DNA of 64,000 bases from Sodiomyces alkalinus F11 (lineage: Eukaryota > Ascomycota > Sordariomycetes > Glomerellales > Plectosphaerellaceae). Below, piece after piece: positions 30,872-44,200 of this stretch; within the stretch, counting starts at the first letter, position 1, and every line of letters starts with the position of its first letter. Where the stretch lies: the NCBI RefSeq assembly GCF_003711515.1, contig NW_021167089.1:1217799-1281798 (forward strand). Direction: 5' to 3'. Under the pieces are notes generated by a model. It did not search any database and was not told the origin of the DNA. It saw nothing but the letters and a program-made list of their open reading frames with translations. The position numbers and the translations under genes were made by a program.

Positions 30872-31492
30872 ATGCTCAACACATTCTGAAGCTCTTGAGC
30901 TACACCGGCTCCACAGCCTATAGTGGATTTGTATCAAATGTTGGGCTTGGAGAAGATCACAATTGCATAGCGACGGCGTCAGGAAGGTCATGTTGTTCTC
31001 TTCTTTGCCATCGTGAATGTGGGACATGGGGACACATCACCACAAAACAAAATACCATCACGTCTTTTCAATGAGATTTGCTCATGTTCCCGTATCACGT
31101 CGTCCGTAGCTAGTTGTATTTCGCGGCACAGGGCCTGTAGACCCAAGCTCTTCAACAGTCCAATGCCGTTGAGTCCGGAATCCGACCGCATGCTTTAGTG
31201 CATCGCGTCACTCCTTTAGACCCCCCGTGTTGCGGGAAGTAATGCACCTCTGCCAACCATCCAATCTTTGTCAGTTTGCTTTTCCATCCCTGTAGTTTAC
31301 TGGCCCCGAAACCGAGCCCTATTTCATACAGTATACTTCCACTGTGAACATGCTGCTGGCTATCCCTTCTCAAAAGTGTAAAAAAGAAAAAAAGAAAAAA
31401 AGAAACAAAAAAGACGAAGCCCCAAAATCGTGTTGGTCGAGCCCAGCCACCGGGGACTCCGCGGGAATTCGTTCTTCATCGTGTTCGTATCC
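30872..31492. other. Convergent intergenic region
   Basis: About 620 bp between the 3' ends of GPN3 and the APQ12-like gene. An A-rich AAAAAG repeat (about 31379-31410) probably lies in the 3' UTR of one of them. No coding signal. Confidence 0.5.
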
Positions 31493-32011
31493 TCACCTCC
31501 GTCCCTGTACCTTAGCCTCCTCCTCATACCTCCTAAATTCGCGGAGCCAAACGTCCTTCGCAACAGCGAGGAAGCCGACGACCTTCCCGCCGAAAACGAC
31601 GACGTCCTTGAAGGTCTCGTAGAAGCCGTTCCTAACCACGACGGACGCGAGGGCGATGACGAACGACCAGAACACGGCGCGCAGGACGAGCCGCGTCGCG
31701 AAGGCGGCGAGGCGGCGGATCCAGCCCAGCACGACCCAGGCGGCGGCCAACGAGAAAGCGAACACGGCGAGGGAGGCGAGCTCGGGCGACCGCGACAGGA
31801 CGGCGAACATGGCGTCGATGATGGGCGCGAAGAAGACGTAGGCTACGGTGAGGATCTTCTGCAGGTAGACGGCGCTGTGGCGCTTGAAGATCTGGACGGG
31901 GGAGTGCGGGTGGAGGGTCGTCTTGTGGATGAAGTCGAGGGTCTCCGGGGAGAAGAGGCCTTCCAGGAGTGTTGTTAGCGAGGGTTCGTCTTTGGCTTGC
32001 GACACCGGCAT
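31493..32011 (-). CDS. Small multi-span membrane protein, APQ12-like (nuclear envelope)
   Basis: Single exon, 172 aa, ATG at 32011. Three hydrophobic segments are visible at about residues 53-72 (ILTVAYVFFAPIIDAMFAVL), 78-98 (LASLAVFAFSLAAAWVVLGWI) and 106-125 (RLVLRAVFWSFVIALASVVV). A basic turn RRLAAFATR lies between the last two and a charged C-terminus ends REFRRYEEEAKVQGRR. Length, spacing and the amphipathic turn fit the Apq12 family, ER/nuclear-envelope proteins needed for nuclear pore assembly and membrane fluidity. The call rests on this pattern rather than on a diagnostic motif, so another small ER protein is possible. Confidence 0.55.
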   Translation of the reverse strand: MPVSQAKDEPSLTTLLEGLFSPETLDFIHKTTLHPHSPVQIFKRHSAVYLQKILTVAYVFFAPIIDAMFAVLSRSPELASLAVFAFSLAAAWVVLGWIRRLAAFATRLVLRAVFWSFVIALASVVVRNGFYETFKDVVVFGGKVVGFLAVAKDVWLREFRRYEEEAKVQGRR

Positions 32012-34187
32012 CTTGTGCTATGTTCTGTGGTGGTGCTGGTGCTGGTGGTTCTGGGTCGGTGCGTGGTTGTTCGCTTATTTGTCTCGTCCGGATGGGGAGA
32101 GAGACGGCGATATTGAAGGGTTCGAACGGAGTCGGTGTGCTCGGGTTTGGTCGGGAAGGGGGGTTGAAGTAGGATGGAGAATGGCTGAGAGAGCTCAAAA
32201 ACTCTTGAGATCTCGAGACGTCCAACCATGTATTTGTGCTTTCGTGGGAAGGGTGATTGACGTGTTGTTGGGGGGAGGATATGTGAAGGTTCGTGGATGG
32301 CAGCATTGGGTCTGATTCTGGGTGTGGTGTCCTGAAGTTCCTCGTGGCAGAGGTCTGCTGTCGATAAGGCCCCGCAGGTGGACTCTGATAAGGCGCCAGC
32401 TTTGGACCGTACCGTACCTTAAGGTACCTTACCTTGCCTTACGGACAGTTGTACCACATAACTGAACGACACAACACCAACACCACCACGCCAAAGACGA
32501 TTAACTGCAATGACAAGTAAAACTCACCAGAATCGGCCAGCCGATCTCCAAGCCAATAATCCGTTACATCCATGGTACCAATGCTGCGTGCGCGTCGGAC
32601 AGAAAATATATTCCGTACCTAAATCTCTGTCTCCGGATTGTCGTCGAATTGCTAGTTGCTAGACAAGGCCTGAACTGGTACGAGTATAAAGGAAATATGC
32701 AGGAACAGAAAGAGATTTATCAGAGGGAAAAGAAGAAGAATAAGAAAGGGTTAACAAAGAAAGAAAAGGGGGACAAGGCACTTCTTTCTAATCGTGCATA
32801 ACAAGCTGATCTTCAGTTCGAATCCCTCCCCCCAGTAAGACAGACCGCTCCCCGGTGAGTGTCCCCTACCTGTACTTCCGTCCCGTCCACAGTGCCAGTA
32901 CTGAGCATTTTGCTTAATCCTCCCCGCCAAGCTGGTGGGACGTCTCCTCCATGCTCAATACCCGTCCAGCAGTGTCATTCTGCCCTATTAGTCTGTTCAT
33001 TGAATCCCCGAGACCCAGTGCGAAGAAATATCGCGTCCAGTAAGTCGCGATGACCGCCGGAGCGTAGGCCCGGTGCTTGTGGCACTGTGTGAGGGGATAT
33101 GTATACACTGTCCCTATGTTGGAGAGCTTATGATACTCGTATGCTCACTGCGTAATACGTACAGTGCGTCCGTGGTTCTGCCAGTACGAAGTACTTCCTT
33201 GATCTGCCGAGCCTAAAGATGCAAGCGATGTGGGCCCGGGATGTCCCTGTACGCACCTGGTGCGTTCGTAAGGTAATCGACGGGAGACAGAGGCACTGTA
33301 CTCCGTACGTCCCGTCAACTCGTACGGAGGGACACTGCGCTTAATAAGCCCTCCATCAGAAGAACAGACAACGTTAGAAGTTCACCTTCAACTGGCATTT
33401 GATACATCTCTGCTGTGCTGGTTGTGAATCATCCTGCCCCTTTCTGTCTTGACTGTAACTCGGTTTACCACTCAATGGATTAATGGGACAGACACCATTG
33501 CATAGATAAGTGATTAAAGGTCTTTTCCTTTGGCTCATTAACCCCCAATCTACATTAACAACCACATAATGCCCGCCCCTCGATGACCCATCATGTACAC
33601 CGTCACACCGTCCAGTATATCATCAGTCGATGCAGGACAACCATTAAAAGGAGCAAATATATATACAGCTGGGAATACAGCTTGCCGCCCAAGAATCATG
33701 AAGTGGGCCGACCTAGGCCGAAGAGGAGTAAAATACAAAGAATCAAGGTCCTGAACACCCTTATCGCTTGGGTAGGGACTCGGCACGAGGATAGGGTATC
33801 GAAGAAAAGAATAGAATAAAAAAGGAAGGAAAAGGGAAGGAAAAATTACGGAGAAAGAGAGAAGACGTCGTCCAACGGAGTGTTCCTGCACCTCCAGTTT
33901 GGTTCTTTGCCCCAAACATCATCCCATGGACCTTCTCCCTCTAGCCCCATGGGACAGGTTCATTTGACATTTAACATTATCAGTCCGGCGTGCAAACAAG
34001 AACAAGAAAAGAAAACAAAAGACCCGCTGTGGCTAACGTAGCCTTCTAACAAGCAGGAGCACGGGAATCAGAACTAGGGCATCTGGCAAGACAAACAGAA
34101 AAGAAAGGCAAGAAACTCCCAAGGTGTAAAAGCAACCCGGAGCTGCTGACGGAGTGACGGAGGGCATGGTCGTCAAGGGGATTCGTC
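32012..34187. other. 2.2-kb intergenic region
   Basis: This is the promoter side of the APQ12-like gene and the 3' side of the Ser-rich gene. It contains CCTTAAGGTACCTTACCTT (about 32416-32434), TACGAAGTA (33185-33193) and an inverted repeat CTCCGTACG / CGTACGGAG at about 33300-33329. A TTCGAATCC word at about 32816 does not belong to a foldable tRNA. No gene is supported. Confidence 0.5.
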
Positions 34188-36974
34188 TCAGAGTGAGCCA
34201 GCCGGAGGGTCCATTCCGTCCAGGAGACGTTTCGCCTCGAGGATCCGCCGTCTATACATCCGTGCTTCGGGGGAGGCCTTCCCCGATTCGCTTAGAGCCA
34301 GCACGCATCTGCCCAGACTGGCCACGAGGCGTTCGACCAGAATCCGGTCATCCCTTGGGAGCTGCTGAATGGCCGTCGAACCGCCGACACCACCTCCCCT
34401 TTCGCAAATGCTGGCCGTTTCGCTCATGAGGCTGTCCGAAACATTCTTGAGCGCTTGGTCCGGCGAGCCTTGCGGGGTGCCTTGCGGGGTGCCTTGCGGC
34501 GTGAGCACCCCGACGCCGTTGACCTTGGGTTTACTGACCAGGGGAAAGCTGCGTTGCGTCCCCATCGAGTCGAACGATGACACGGAAGGCCGGTTCCTAG
34601 TCGTGTTTGAGCCGTTGAACGGCCGCGAGTAAATCACCGAACTAGCCCGCTGCCGCGTAGCCGGGTCGTGGTGCAACTCTCCATGGCGGATTTCGCGGCT
34701 AGAGCTGGACCGTGTCGACGGGGGCGGTGTATTCGACCGAGAGCCGGTGCTCTGAACATTCTGGTCAGCTTGCCCAGAAACGTCGTCTTCTACGCTCGTT
34801 AACCGGCTGGATCGGCCCTCTGTGGCAGTCTCGAATGTATCCATGGTCGCGATAGTGTCGCCACTGCCTCGTCTCCCATGGGTACCCCCGACTTCAGGCT
34901 CAGTCTCAACGACAGGACCCCGCGTTGTCTCGACCGACTCTTCAGATGTATAGCTGCTAGAACTCCCTCTTCGAGTCAGCCCGTGCTGGCTGAAGGATCC
35001 CATGGCGCTATGCAAGAAGAAGTGCTCGTAATCGAACGCATCTTCACGGTCTTCGTGCGAAATAGGCACCTGGGGAGCGTCATGGTAAAGCGAATCTCCG
35101 CTGGCGCTTTCAAGGTCGCTACCGGCCAAGTTCTGGTCGGCGTCCTCATATCCGTCTTCAGTTCGCATATCGCTGATATCGTCCTCCACATCGTCCTCCC
35201 TATCGTCCTCCCCCGCATCGATGTCACTGACGTCTCCACTGGCTTTCGCCTGATGGACGGTCCCCCGAGCGGCCGCATCCTCGCTGATACCCGGCTCCGC
35301 GTCGTAATCCTGAATCACAGAGGCTCTCTCCGCGTCGTGAGCCTCGACGGTATCGCGTGTCTCCCCGACAGCCACAGTTTCTTGAATCACTTGAGCTTCC
35401 GGTGAGTGCGGTTTGTCATCCTTTTTGGGGACCTCGCCATCGACGCTTTCGAGTTCGCCGTTCCAGGGGCTGCGGCCCAGAGGTGCGACTCCAACACTAG
35501 GCTTGATGAGCCTCGTAGGCGCGGCGTACCATTGATCGACCTGGGCATGGGTGAAAGGGCTCGGCGTTCTCAGACTTTGCAGGCTTCTCCGCTTCATGGT
35601 GTCGGCACGGGCCTGTTCTCGCAGGGATGATATCTTGCCCTTAAGATCTTGCATCTGGTCCTTCAGATCTCGCACCTGCATCGCGGATGTTGCTCGGATC
35701 CACTCCCTGTCCCTATGGGCCCCGAATGTCGGGCTGAGGAGATTCCCCGTACTTGCACTATCCCGGTATGGACGCGTGTCCGACCCCGAGCCGTCCTCGC
35801 TTAGCGGTTCTAGCCCTCCATCAACGTAGTGGTGAGGGGGTCTCCCACGTAAATGGCCTCCGACAAGATCACCCATGCTATACGAGCCGGATAATGGCTG
35901 GCGGTAGCCTCCGGCTGCGCCAAGCGCACTCGCAGATCTCCGAGTCGGCACGCCGGAGGGGTCGGGATTGAGGTTGTCGTTCAGAATTGTGCGTCCCGGA
36001 GCGGAGTCTGGGGAAGCCGAGGAAATGGATCTTATCATTGGGGGAGAAGGTGTGGCGGAACCGATCGAAGAGTGGGACGAGGAACTTGTGTGTAGAGAGC
36101 TTCGCGCTCTTGTCAAGTTGCCCTCCATCGTCTGAAAAGAATGAAAAGGTTAGTTCAGGCACTCAGACGCCGACTACTTGCCGGGCGTGAATCCCGCCGG
36201 GGTTTGGGGTGGAAGGGAACGTACGGTAAGACGCATCTTAGCGTTAGCTAGAATTTCCTCGGCCCTCTCGCCGATGGACACTGTCGAATGCCTATTATCA
36301 CCATCCAATCCTGCGCCGTGAGGTTGAGGCAGAAATTTCGTTTGTCGCACTGTCATGTCTTCTGCGGTGGACTCTGCGATACTCTCCTCGTCGTCGCCCT
36401 GGAAATTGCTGTCGTCGACACTGACAACGTCGTCAAAATCGGCAAAATGATCGGCATGGTCTCGCATCGTGGTGACGGTGCTGTTGGACCCGGTCGAGTT
36501 GCTCCTGTTCAAGTGGGTTTTTGATCGCTTCCTCAACTCGTCGTGGCGCCTGGTGGGTGAGGAGGCGCGTGCCGGCACATCGAGCTCGCTGTCGCTGTCG
36601 TTTCGGCCTCGACCGCTGATATAGCGAGGTGAGTTGGGACGCAGCGGTTTCCCCGGCGTGCTCTCAACCTCAGTGACCTCCCCGATATCTGATAGCATGG
36701 TGCCGTTGCCGTAAATGATGGGGGTTGTAGGAGTGGCGGGCCCTGCGATGTAGGGATTCTGGAGGGAAGGATGATACTGCAGGTCGGTTGTCTGTGCGTT
36801 CTTCCACATGGTAAGTGGTGATTCTGAGCGCTCTAGCGAGCATGTATCATCATAGTCGGGCAAGATCATGTCGGGATTGGTCAAGGTAGGTGAGCCGGGC
36901 GCTGGAGGGTACGATATGGACATTGTCGAGCTGTTGTTGGAGCCCTGACGGGCGTGGACCGCGTGGGTCGCCAT
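34188..36974 (-). CDS. Large disordered Ser-rich fungal protein, function unknown
   Basis: Two exons: 36974-36225 and 36131-34188; the 93-nt intron (GTACGT ... ACTAACC ... TTTTCAG) joins KMRLT to TMEGNLTRARSSL in phase; 897 aa. Most of it is predicted disorder rich in Ser, Asp, Glu, Thr and Pro. Ordered islands are ERAEEILANAKMRLT, a short coiled-coil-like VRDLKDQMQDLKGKISSLREQA followed by MKRRSLQSLRTPSPF, and a C-terminal helix pair (DRILVERLVASLGRCVLALSE, MYRRRILEAKRLLDGMD). There is a TPQG tandem repeat near the C-terminus. I recall this architecture as conserved in Sordariomycetes but without assigned function; many SP/TP sites suggest heavy phosphorylation. Confidence 0.8.
34467..34500. 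repeat. 12-bp tandem repeat coding TPQG units
   Basis: Nearly three perfect copies of GGTGCCTTGCGG-type 12-mers in frame in the Ser-rich gene, encoding TPQGTPQGTPQG. Confidence 0.85.
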
Positions 36975-38633
36975 TGCTTCGGCTGTACTCTTCCTCTCGG
37001 ACGGTCGTGTCGCGTGTTCTGCTTCCTAGGTGTCCCACGCGCCTGTAGCGCAGCGGCGCAAAGGCGCAAACCAGCAAATTCGGGAAAATGCGACAGATTG
37101 TGTTCGATCGATCAGAGTGTGTCGGTAGAATGGGGTAGAATGGATGTCGAATGGAAGAAAGGGTTGGACCGAGTGGCAGGTCGCAATGACTGTGATGACG
37201 AGAATTCAGTCGACACTACCGGTGAAAGACCAAAATGTCTGGCGGAACTGACGGTGTGCTGCCGGTGGGAGGATTCATCAATTATTAGGTGCAGATAGAC
37301 GAATTTGTTCGTTAAGTGTGTTGCTGGAGGGGAGGACGTCAACTTATTCCCAAGGTCAGTTGGTCAGGGGTCTTGGTCATTTATTGTATTTTTTTTTTTT
37401 GCTTGATCTTGTTGCGAGAGATGTTTCTCCAACGTTCTCCTTCCTTGCTTTTTTGAATACTCGAGTTGACTTCTCCAAGTCCAAGGCGCGACACGAACGA
37501 CGCGCTGTCAGTACTTCCGTTCTCCGTCTTTTTTTTTCCTCCTGCCCGCCCAAGGTGTGCGACGCAAGGGGAAGGAGGGAAACGCTGATCAAAAGAAAAA
37601 GAAAAGGCGAATCCGGGTCGAATCAATGCTTGTAAAGGCGAGACAATTCGGCGGACACCGACAGGAGGGATGAGTCCGGATGCAGATGGGTGCGATGCAG
37701 CAGGTATGGAGGTGTTATTAGAGGGAGGAATGGATGTTGGAAGCTGTCTGGGCCTTTGTTATCCCTAGAGGAGTCGGTCCTCGGAGTCGGTGGCTTCTAG
37801 CCCACTTAAGTGGATCTAGGAGGTACCTGTAACCTACCTTATTACGTGTAGGTACCTGAGTTACGAAGTAATTTACTTCGTACACGTAAGGTACTACGGA
37901 TACTAGTACAAATGTGAGGTATCTACGAAGTTGGGAGTACCATTGTTCATGAACCAAGTTTATTACAGGTAGCGTCGGCTCTTGTGTCTCTCTCCCACGG
38001 GGTACCACTTTCACAGTGCTCAGTGCTGTAATAATAATTAGTTCTTTTGGGCTCCAGGTTCTTAGATTCGGTTATACGAAGCGACTCGCTCGTTCCTGCA
38101 CTCTTGTTCGTCATTTTCTTGAAACCTGGTCATCATTCCTGAGTTACGTACGGACGACTAAGGGCAGGTCCGTCTGTCCACTGTGCTTTTCTTGGGGACA
38201 GGATACCGGGGAACAAGATTGATGAGTTCTCCCCCCTCATTACGAAGGAAGAACTCGAACCTGATCTGGCATCCGGCCAATAGGTAGACATAAGTGGAAC
38301 GGCTTGCTTCGAACTAAGTATCTACCTAACTTCTGCATGATCTGCACGTGTAGAAATATTCCTCCTCTGATTTCCTCAACTCATGATTAGCAAAGCGTCT
38401 TCAGGCTGTGTTTTCTTTTAGGACATCGATGTCGAGCAGGAGCCAGAAGAGTGAATAAACAAAGTGTTTGGGCTTCCGAGTAATCAGAGAGCCCATCGAA
38501 CCATCGCGCCAATCCTAGGTATCAAATGCTGCCAGGTCTGTACCCGTATATCCCATCCCCGACAGAATTGGAACGCCCTGGCACTGAAATTTCTAACTCT
38601 TCGATGAAGCATCGTAAAAAGCGACCAACTCTC
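36975..38633. other. 1.7-kb intergenic region
   Basis: Promoter of the Ser-rich gene and 3' flank of MTD1. It contains T-rich tracts (37388-37400, 37530-37540) and a perfect 21-bp palindrome made of TACGAAGTAA and TTACTTCGTA around one T (37862-37882), flanked by GGTACCTG and GTAAGGTACTACGG words. No credible gene. Confidence 0.5.
37862..37882. repeat. Perfect 21-bp palindrome of the dispersed TACGAAGTA motif
   Basis: TACGAAGTAA T TTACTTCGTA: two head-to-head copies of the word that recurs in intergenic DNA of this window. Confidence 0.9.
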
Positions 38634-39841
38634 TCAACCTTCAGTAAAGGCCTCGCTTTTGGCTTGGGCGATGCTGGGGTCCTCGGTGCCGTCTTCCTTG
38701 GTGGCAGGGCGATTCGCGATCAGACGCTACCCCGTGTCAGCATCAATTTCTCCATCAATTGAAGTATATATCGGGGGAAAAGGGGGGAACGAGTAGGAAA
38801 CATACCACCAAGTTTCTCAGCAACACCGCGATGGTCACTTTGCCCACCGAAGGCACGTAAATAGATGCCTTCTCTTTGATCGCCGGGCCATCAAAATTGC
38901 GGAACGACGAGAAGTTGATGCAGACAGCGCCTTCCCGGATGAGCTCCGTGGGCACCTTGTAGTTCTCGGACGGGACACCGCCGATGATGACATCGCTGTG
39001 AGGAAGGCACTGCTCCAGACCCCAGCCCTCCTTATCCCGGACCTGATGCCGCGGTTGCTTGATGCCCTGGCCTCGGGTGAACAGCTGCACCCCGGTGATG
39101 TCTACCGAGTAGACGGTAGCACCGTCGTTGGCGAGGAGCGCCGCCAGCGGCCTTCCGTTCACCTCGGACCTGTTGATCACGGTAATGGTCTTGCCGTACA
39201 GTCGGTTCCCATAGGCAAGGATCGGGTTGTAGATCTGGAGATACTCCAGGATCTTCACAACGGCTAGCGGCGTGCAAGGGAGGATCGACTTCTTGAGGTT
39301 GTGGGGCGGATCGAGGAAGCGGACGTTGTGGTACATATTATACAAGTGCTTGTGGCAGAGACCTTCGACATCCTTTTGCAGCGACACCGTCTCCTGGATG
39401 TACTTGTCGTGAGTCGGGTTCCCCGGGAAGATGGGATAGTAGACGATCATCCCGTCCACGCAGTCGTCTTGGTTGGCTTCGGTGATCTTCTCCTCGAGTT
39501 CTTCCTTGTCCACCTGGCGAAGTTCAAAGTCAAAGTCGCTGGGTGCGTTCCGGGAAGGTTAGTTCGGGCACGTTCCAGACGCCAAAAAGGCAACACGCGT
39601 GAAACGATTCGGATACTATGTAAATATATACTCACTTCTCTTGGCATGTCTTCTGTGACCACTCAGCATACTTTAGAGCAGCGGGATCATCGTTGGCCAG
39701 AAAGGCTGCTAGCTTGGGTCTGCGGTCGACATCTCCCTGGATCTTGTTGAGGGTGTCTTTCACCTCGGCCAGTAAGCCCTTGGCGATAGTATCGGCCATG
39801 ATGACCTTGCAGGTCTTGGGTACCTCATTGTTGGAGGCCAT
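38634..39841 (-). CDS. MTD1: NAD-dependent methylenetetrahydrofolate dehydrogenase
   Basis: Three exons: 39841-39636, 39538-38806, 38726-38634; introns 97 and 79 nt; 343 aa (yeast Mtd1 is 320). Family signatures: CVDGMIVYYPIFPG (about residues 95-108), KSILPCTPLAVVKILEYL, GKTITVINRSEVNGRPLAALL (the nucleotide-binding segment, about 184-204), SDVIIGGVPSENYKVPTELI and INFSSFRNFDG. These are typical of the monofunctional cytosolic Mtd1 type and not of trifunctional C1-THF synthase. The enzyme oxidises 5,10-methylene-THF to methenyl-THF for purine and one-carbon metabolism. The last exon (RLIANRPATKEDGTEDPS...) gives a tail slightly longer than in yeast. It is divergent from MMS19. Confidence 0.95.
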
Positions 39842-41253
39842 GTTGCTTTTGTCTCTAAGGGGCTAAGAATGACTATTCAGTTCAGAAGTTCATCAGCCCT
39901 GTCGAATCCCACTGCTTCACATAAGACAAGAGTCTGCGCTTCCTCTTCTAATGCGTACTTGCCGCGCGAATACACTTTGTATGACTGACAGTTCCTGGAT
40001 CGGATGCCCCACTATCTTCACCTCAGGTTAAAGATACCAGGTAGAGCTGCTGCGTCGAAAGAGTGAGTGTCCAAAGGGAACGGCGAAACAAAGTAGAGAC
40101 CGAGCTCCGGCAGTAGTGCGTAGAGATCCCCCAAAGCTGAGGACAAGTCAATACCCGTGCACAAATAAACTCAGAGTCTCAGATGGGACGGTATACTCGT
40201 GATGGCAAAGGAGCAAACAGCCCTCCGATGACTTTTACGGATACGAGTCACTTTGCATCCATGGAGGCCTTTGTCACTTTGAGTCCCCCTCCCTCACCTT
40301 ACTGGACAATGCCATTCCCCACCTAGAAGCGTAATAAGAGAGAAAAAAAAAAATTCAGGGCCTTCCTCGTGCTCCTCCTCAATGTACAGTTACAGTCAGT
40401 CACTCCGACGGAAGTTGCCCCTCTTACTGGATATGGTCTAGCGTCTCGCTTAGCCCATCAACCCTCCTGACGTCAGTGTACGAAGTAGTACATGGCTACC
40501 TAACTGATTCAGACACGACGCCCTCATTGTCGGGAGTTCTTCTTGCAGAGACAGAGGACTAAATATAAAATACTTGATTACCGGAGAGTTGCTATGTGAT
40601 ATTCCTTTCTTATCGTAACTTCCAGTTGGTGCTGAGAACCTGGGTGGCCTACAAAAACGGTCGTTTGTTTTAGGAAATTGTACTCACTTGGTTGCCACTC
40701 CTTGAATTTCAGGTACCTTATACCTTATCGTACTTGACGAGAGCAGATAACACCGATAAGGCTCTGTTAACCCCTCAGCGTCCAATGTTTACCTCACCTG
40801 CTCGGGTCATCGATCTTGCATGCTCAATGTAAGGTACCTTACCTACCTTACTTGCGAACCCTTCATCCTCTCATCCATTTGGCAACTGTCTGTCTCTGGA
40901 TCATTATAGCTGTGATACACTTACGCAAAATCCGCATCCGGGATCAACAGAAGAGATCAGGCGTAAAGTCTTGCTCCATTCATTGCTTTCTGGTCACAAC
41001 TCCCCGTCCTTGGGGAACCCCGCGTGTCGAAGGGCAAGACCTGTGCGCAGACGTCTCTCAAGCCAGACGAAGGTATTGACCCTGGTTGTCGGAGTAAAAG
41101 ACTGTAGGTTTACCTTCGTCTTACATCTTAGGGCTCATGCTAACTTAACCTGCAGACACAAGGCCCATCCAGTCTTACGAGGGCAACAGCAGTGGACTTA
41201 TAACATATGCTCTACAGCGTGGTCAGCTTATAGCAAGTGAACCAGCAACAAGG
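39842..41253. promoter_or_regulatory. Divergent promoter region, MTD1 / MMS19
   Basis: 1.4 kb between divergent starts. It contains TACGAAGTA (40479-40487), GGTACCTTATACCTTATCG (near 40713), and AAGGTACCTTACCTACCTTAC (40831-40851). A frame at 40816-41079 overlaps these repeats and is not credible as a gene. Confidence 0.5.
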
Positions 41254-44200
41254 ATGACCGATTTTCGGACGCTGGCTCTGGAATATGTCCTCAGTGACGA
41301 GCCGGAGAAGCAGAAGAGGTCTGCATTAAATGCGGCGTCGGGTAAGTTGGAAAGGCCTCGTTGGTATCCCGGACTGGCTGGGCGGTTTCTCCGAATTCCC
41401 CCTATTCCCCCTGCGGAAAGCTAATATGGACATGCTCTACAGCTATCCAGTCCGATCCTCGCCCTAGCAACCCGGTTCTACGATGGGTTCAATCCATCGG
41501 GTCGTGGATCGCCGCCGATGAAGGTTCCGCTGATGTAGGCGAAGGGGGCGAATCAACAGGAGATGTCATCGCACGTTCAAAAGGTAACGGCCCAAGAGAT
41601 GCCGTCGGCGAAACCAACCAACAACTGATGTGTGAGAATCAAAACAGCTCTCGCCTTTCTAGCAGACACGATAGAGGCCCTCGATAGCGAATTCCTGAAC
41701 CACGACCAAGGTACAAATATGATCTAACCCGTCCCTGGTTCTCGCGGCATGGACCAGAACTAACATGGCTAAAAGTATCCCACCTCATAAGTTTCTTCGG
41801 TAGCATGTTTAAGATTGACCACAGACATGGTATCATGCCAGCCGCCAGAGCACTCAGCCGCGTGGCTAGCATGAAGGCCTTCAAACCGACGCAGGCAGAC
41901 CGTATTATACAGAGCGTCTGTGGCTTGGGGGATGACTTCAAAGCGCAGTCTCCCAAGACACGGGCCGTGGTCTACGACCTCATTTCCCAAATAGTCTCCC
42001 AGCCCGATGCTGCCGGCGACTTACAACACCGCTACGGTGCATCTGCCGGTTTTATGGTCGACCTCCTTCAGCTGTGCCGGAACGAACGCGACCCCATGTG
42101 TCTGCTAACTTGGTTCGGCATCTTAAGAAAGTTCCTCACAGAGTACTCTCCGTCACCCGAGGTTGTGACAGAGATATTCAACGTCTTCTCTGCCTATTTT
42201 CCTATATCCCTAAGGTCATCCCATCATCCCTCTGGTATTACTGCGGAGGACCTCAAGGTAGCCCTGCGGGATTGCTTCTCCGCGCATCACAGCGTTGCCG
42301 GCCAAGCTTTTCCTTTCTTGATTGAGCGTCTTGACCAGGGAGAAGGTCTTACGGCGACTGTCAAGGTCCGTCGTTAATTGAGTTTTATACTTTGGGAGTT
42401 CCCTGCTGACATTTCCCCCAGCTGGACATACTCAGGACGCTGAAGGCGTGTCTGCAGAAATGTACCGACGCCAATCAAGGCGTTATCCCCTTTGCAGACA
42501 AGATATGGACGAGCTTGAAGTACGAGGTCCGTAACGGCGAGGTCGAGGACGCCGTCAAGGAGACCTTGCAAGTCATCGGCGCTCTTTTCAGCCGACTCGA
42601 TGGTGATAACCTCCAGCGTCTTGTACACACAGTACAGCAGGACTGCCTCGACGACCTCGACAACCCGACCTACACTCCTGCCGCGCAAAAGCTCCTCCTG
42701 GCCGTCTCCTCCGGAAGCCCTTCTGCCTTTGCCCTCGTCGCGTTTGCCGCTCTGCAGCCGGTTAAGGACAGTCTTCGACATGCTAAGTCCACCGACCATA
42801 CAGTGAGCCTTCTCAACCTACTCAACTCTCTGCAAGAGGTGCGCTGCGCTCGTATGCAGCAATCCACCGCCGCCTTGACCCCCCATCACGTCGGCGTTCT
42901 GCAGCGTACGGAACCGGCCTTTGTCTCACTTTACCGGGACGTATTCTCGCAGCCGTTCCAGCAGGCGATCCATCCCGAAGCATCAAAAGAGACGTTGATT
43001 ATCGGCGAGAAAGCTATTCAAGGCCTAGCCCTCCTCTTCAAACAACAGCATTCCGTTACATGCTCTCAGATCGGTGACTCGATACTGGCCCCTGAAGATG
43101 CGTCTGAAATTATTTCCGATCTTTCCTCATTCCTACTCAGCAGAGCTTTCCGCACGAAGGACGAAGAGTCAGAAGAAGCATTGGCTCTTCTCCAGGCCGC
43201 CATCCGTGCGCTACAGGCCGCCGTCACGAGAATTCCTGACGCCTTCTCTAAGCTCGTCACCGACTCCTTTGCGATATTCGAGGGGGCCACGAATGTGTCT
43301 TTCGAGGAACTGTGGACTCGGCTCAGATCTATGCTGCCCAAACTGGCCTTCATTGGCTGCTCTGAGCTTCCTGTTTCGGAAGACAAACTACAGCACTCGG
43401 TGCTCCTGCTAAGTTCCTTGTTGCGTCAACTGCAGTCGATGATCAACCGCAAGGCTCCGGCTGGAGTCTGGGCCGAATATGCCATCGGCATCCACACAAC
43501 CATGTATACCTTTTGGGTCGCCTGTGAAAACTCCCTTGAACGTCCTGTTCGGGAGAAGAAGGTGGAAGGGTACGATACTGGCTTGAAGGATGACTTACGG
43601 TTCAGCCCGGGGCGATGGGTTCGGTACGTATCCAGTCGCTTTTCTTCCCTGCCTACCCTCCAGGATGAAAGCATGGTGAAAACTCTGGAGGACGAAAACG
43701 AGGGAACTTCCGATTCCGAGCCCTACTATAAGAAACTTCTTGCAACGGAAAGTCGCCAGCAGCTGGTTGGCGACATGCTGCTTGTCTACTTGTTCGTCGC
43801 CCGTCAGTTGTACCGGCGAGCAACCAGTATCATCAGCTCCGAGAATGCTACAACGATCGGCATCCGGCTCAGCGAAGATTTTCAGGGCAAGGATAATGAG
43901 TACAGCTACGCAGTGCTTATTTCACGTGTTGCCCAATTTGCCATTTCGCGCTTGGGGTTCTGGGAGCAGAACCAGCTGCGCCTCTTGGAACAAGTACCTG
44001 CGTTATTCCGCGCGGAGGACGTCCTTGTTGATGGCCTGGGCTCGGAAGCTGAATCTGGAGGCCACCAGAGTCTCCGGGACGTCATGGCCTCCAAGTTCAC
44101 CCCTGAGCTTGAGATCGACTGGAGCAACCCTCCCAGCTTTCCCATCAACCCCCTGACCAACGAGTGCCTCGTCCTTCTGGCTTTTGGGATCATGGCTCCT

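Noticed and set aside
32790..32840. TTCGAATCC as a tRNA T-loop
   Set aside because: The flanking bases cannot form the T stem and no acceptor or anticodon arm is present.
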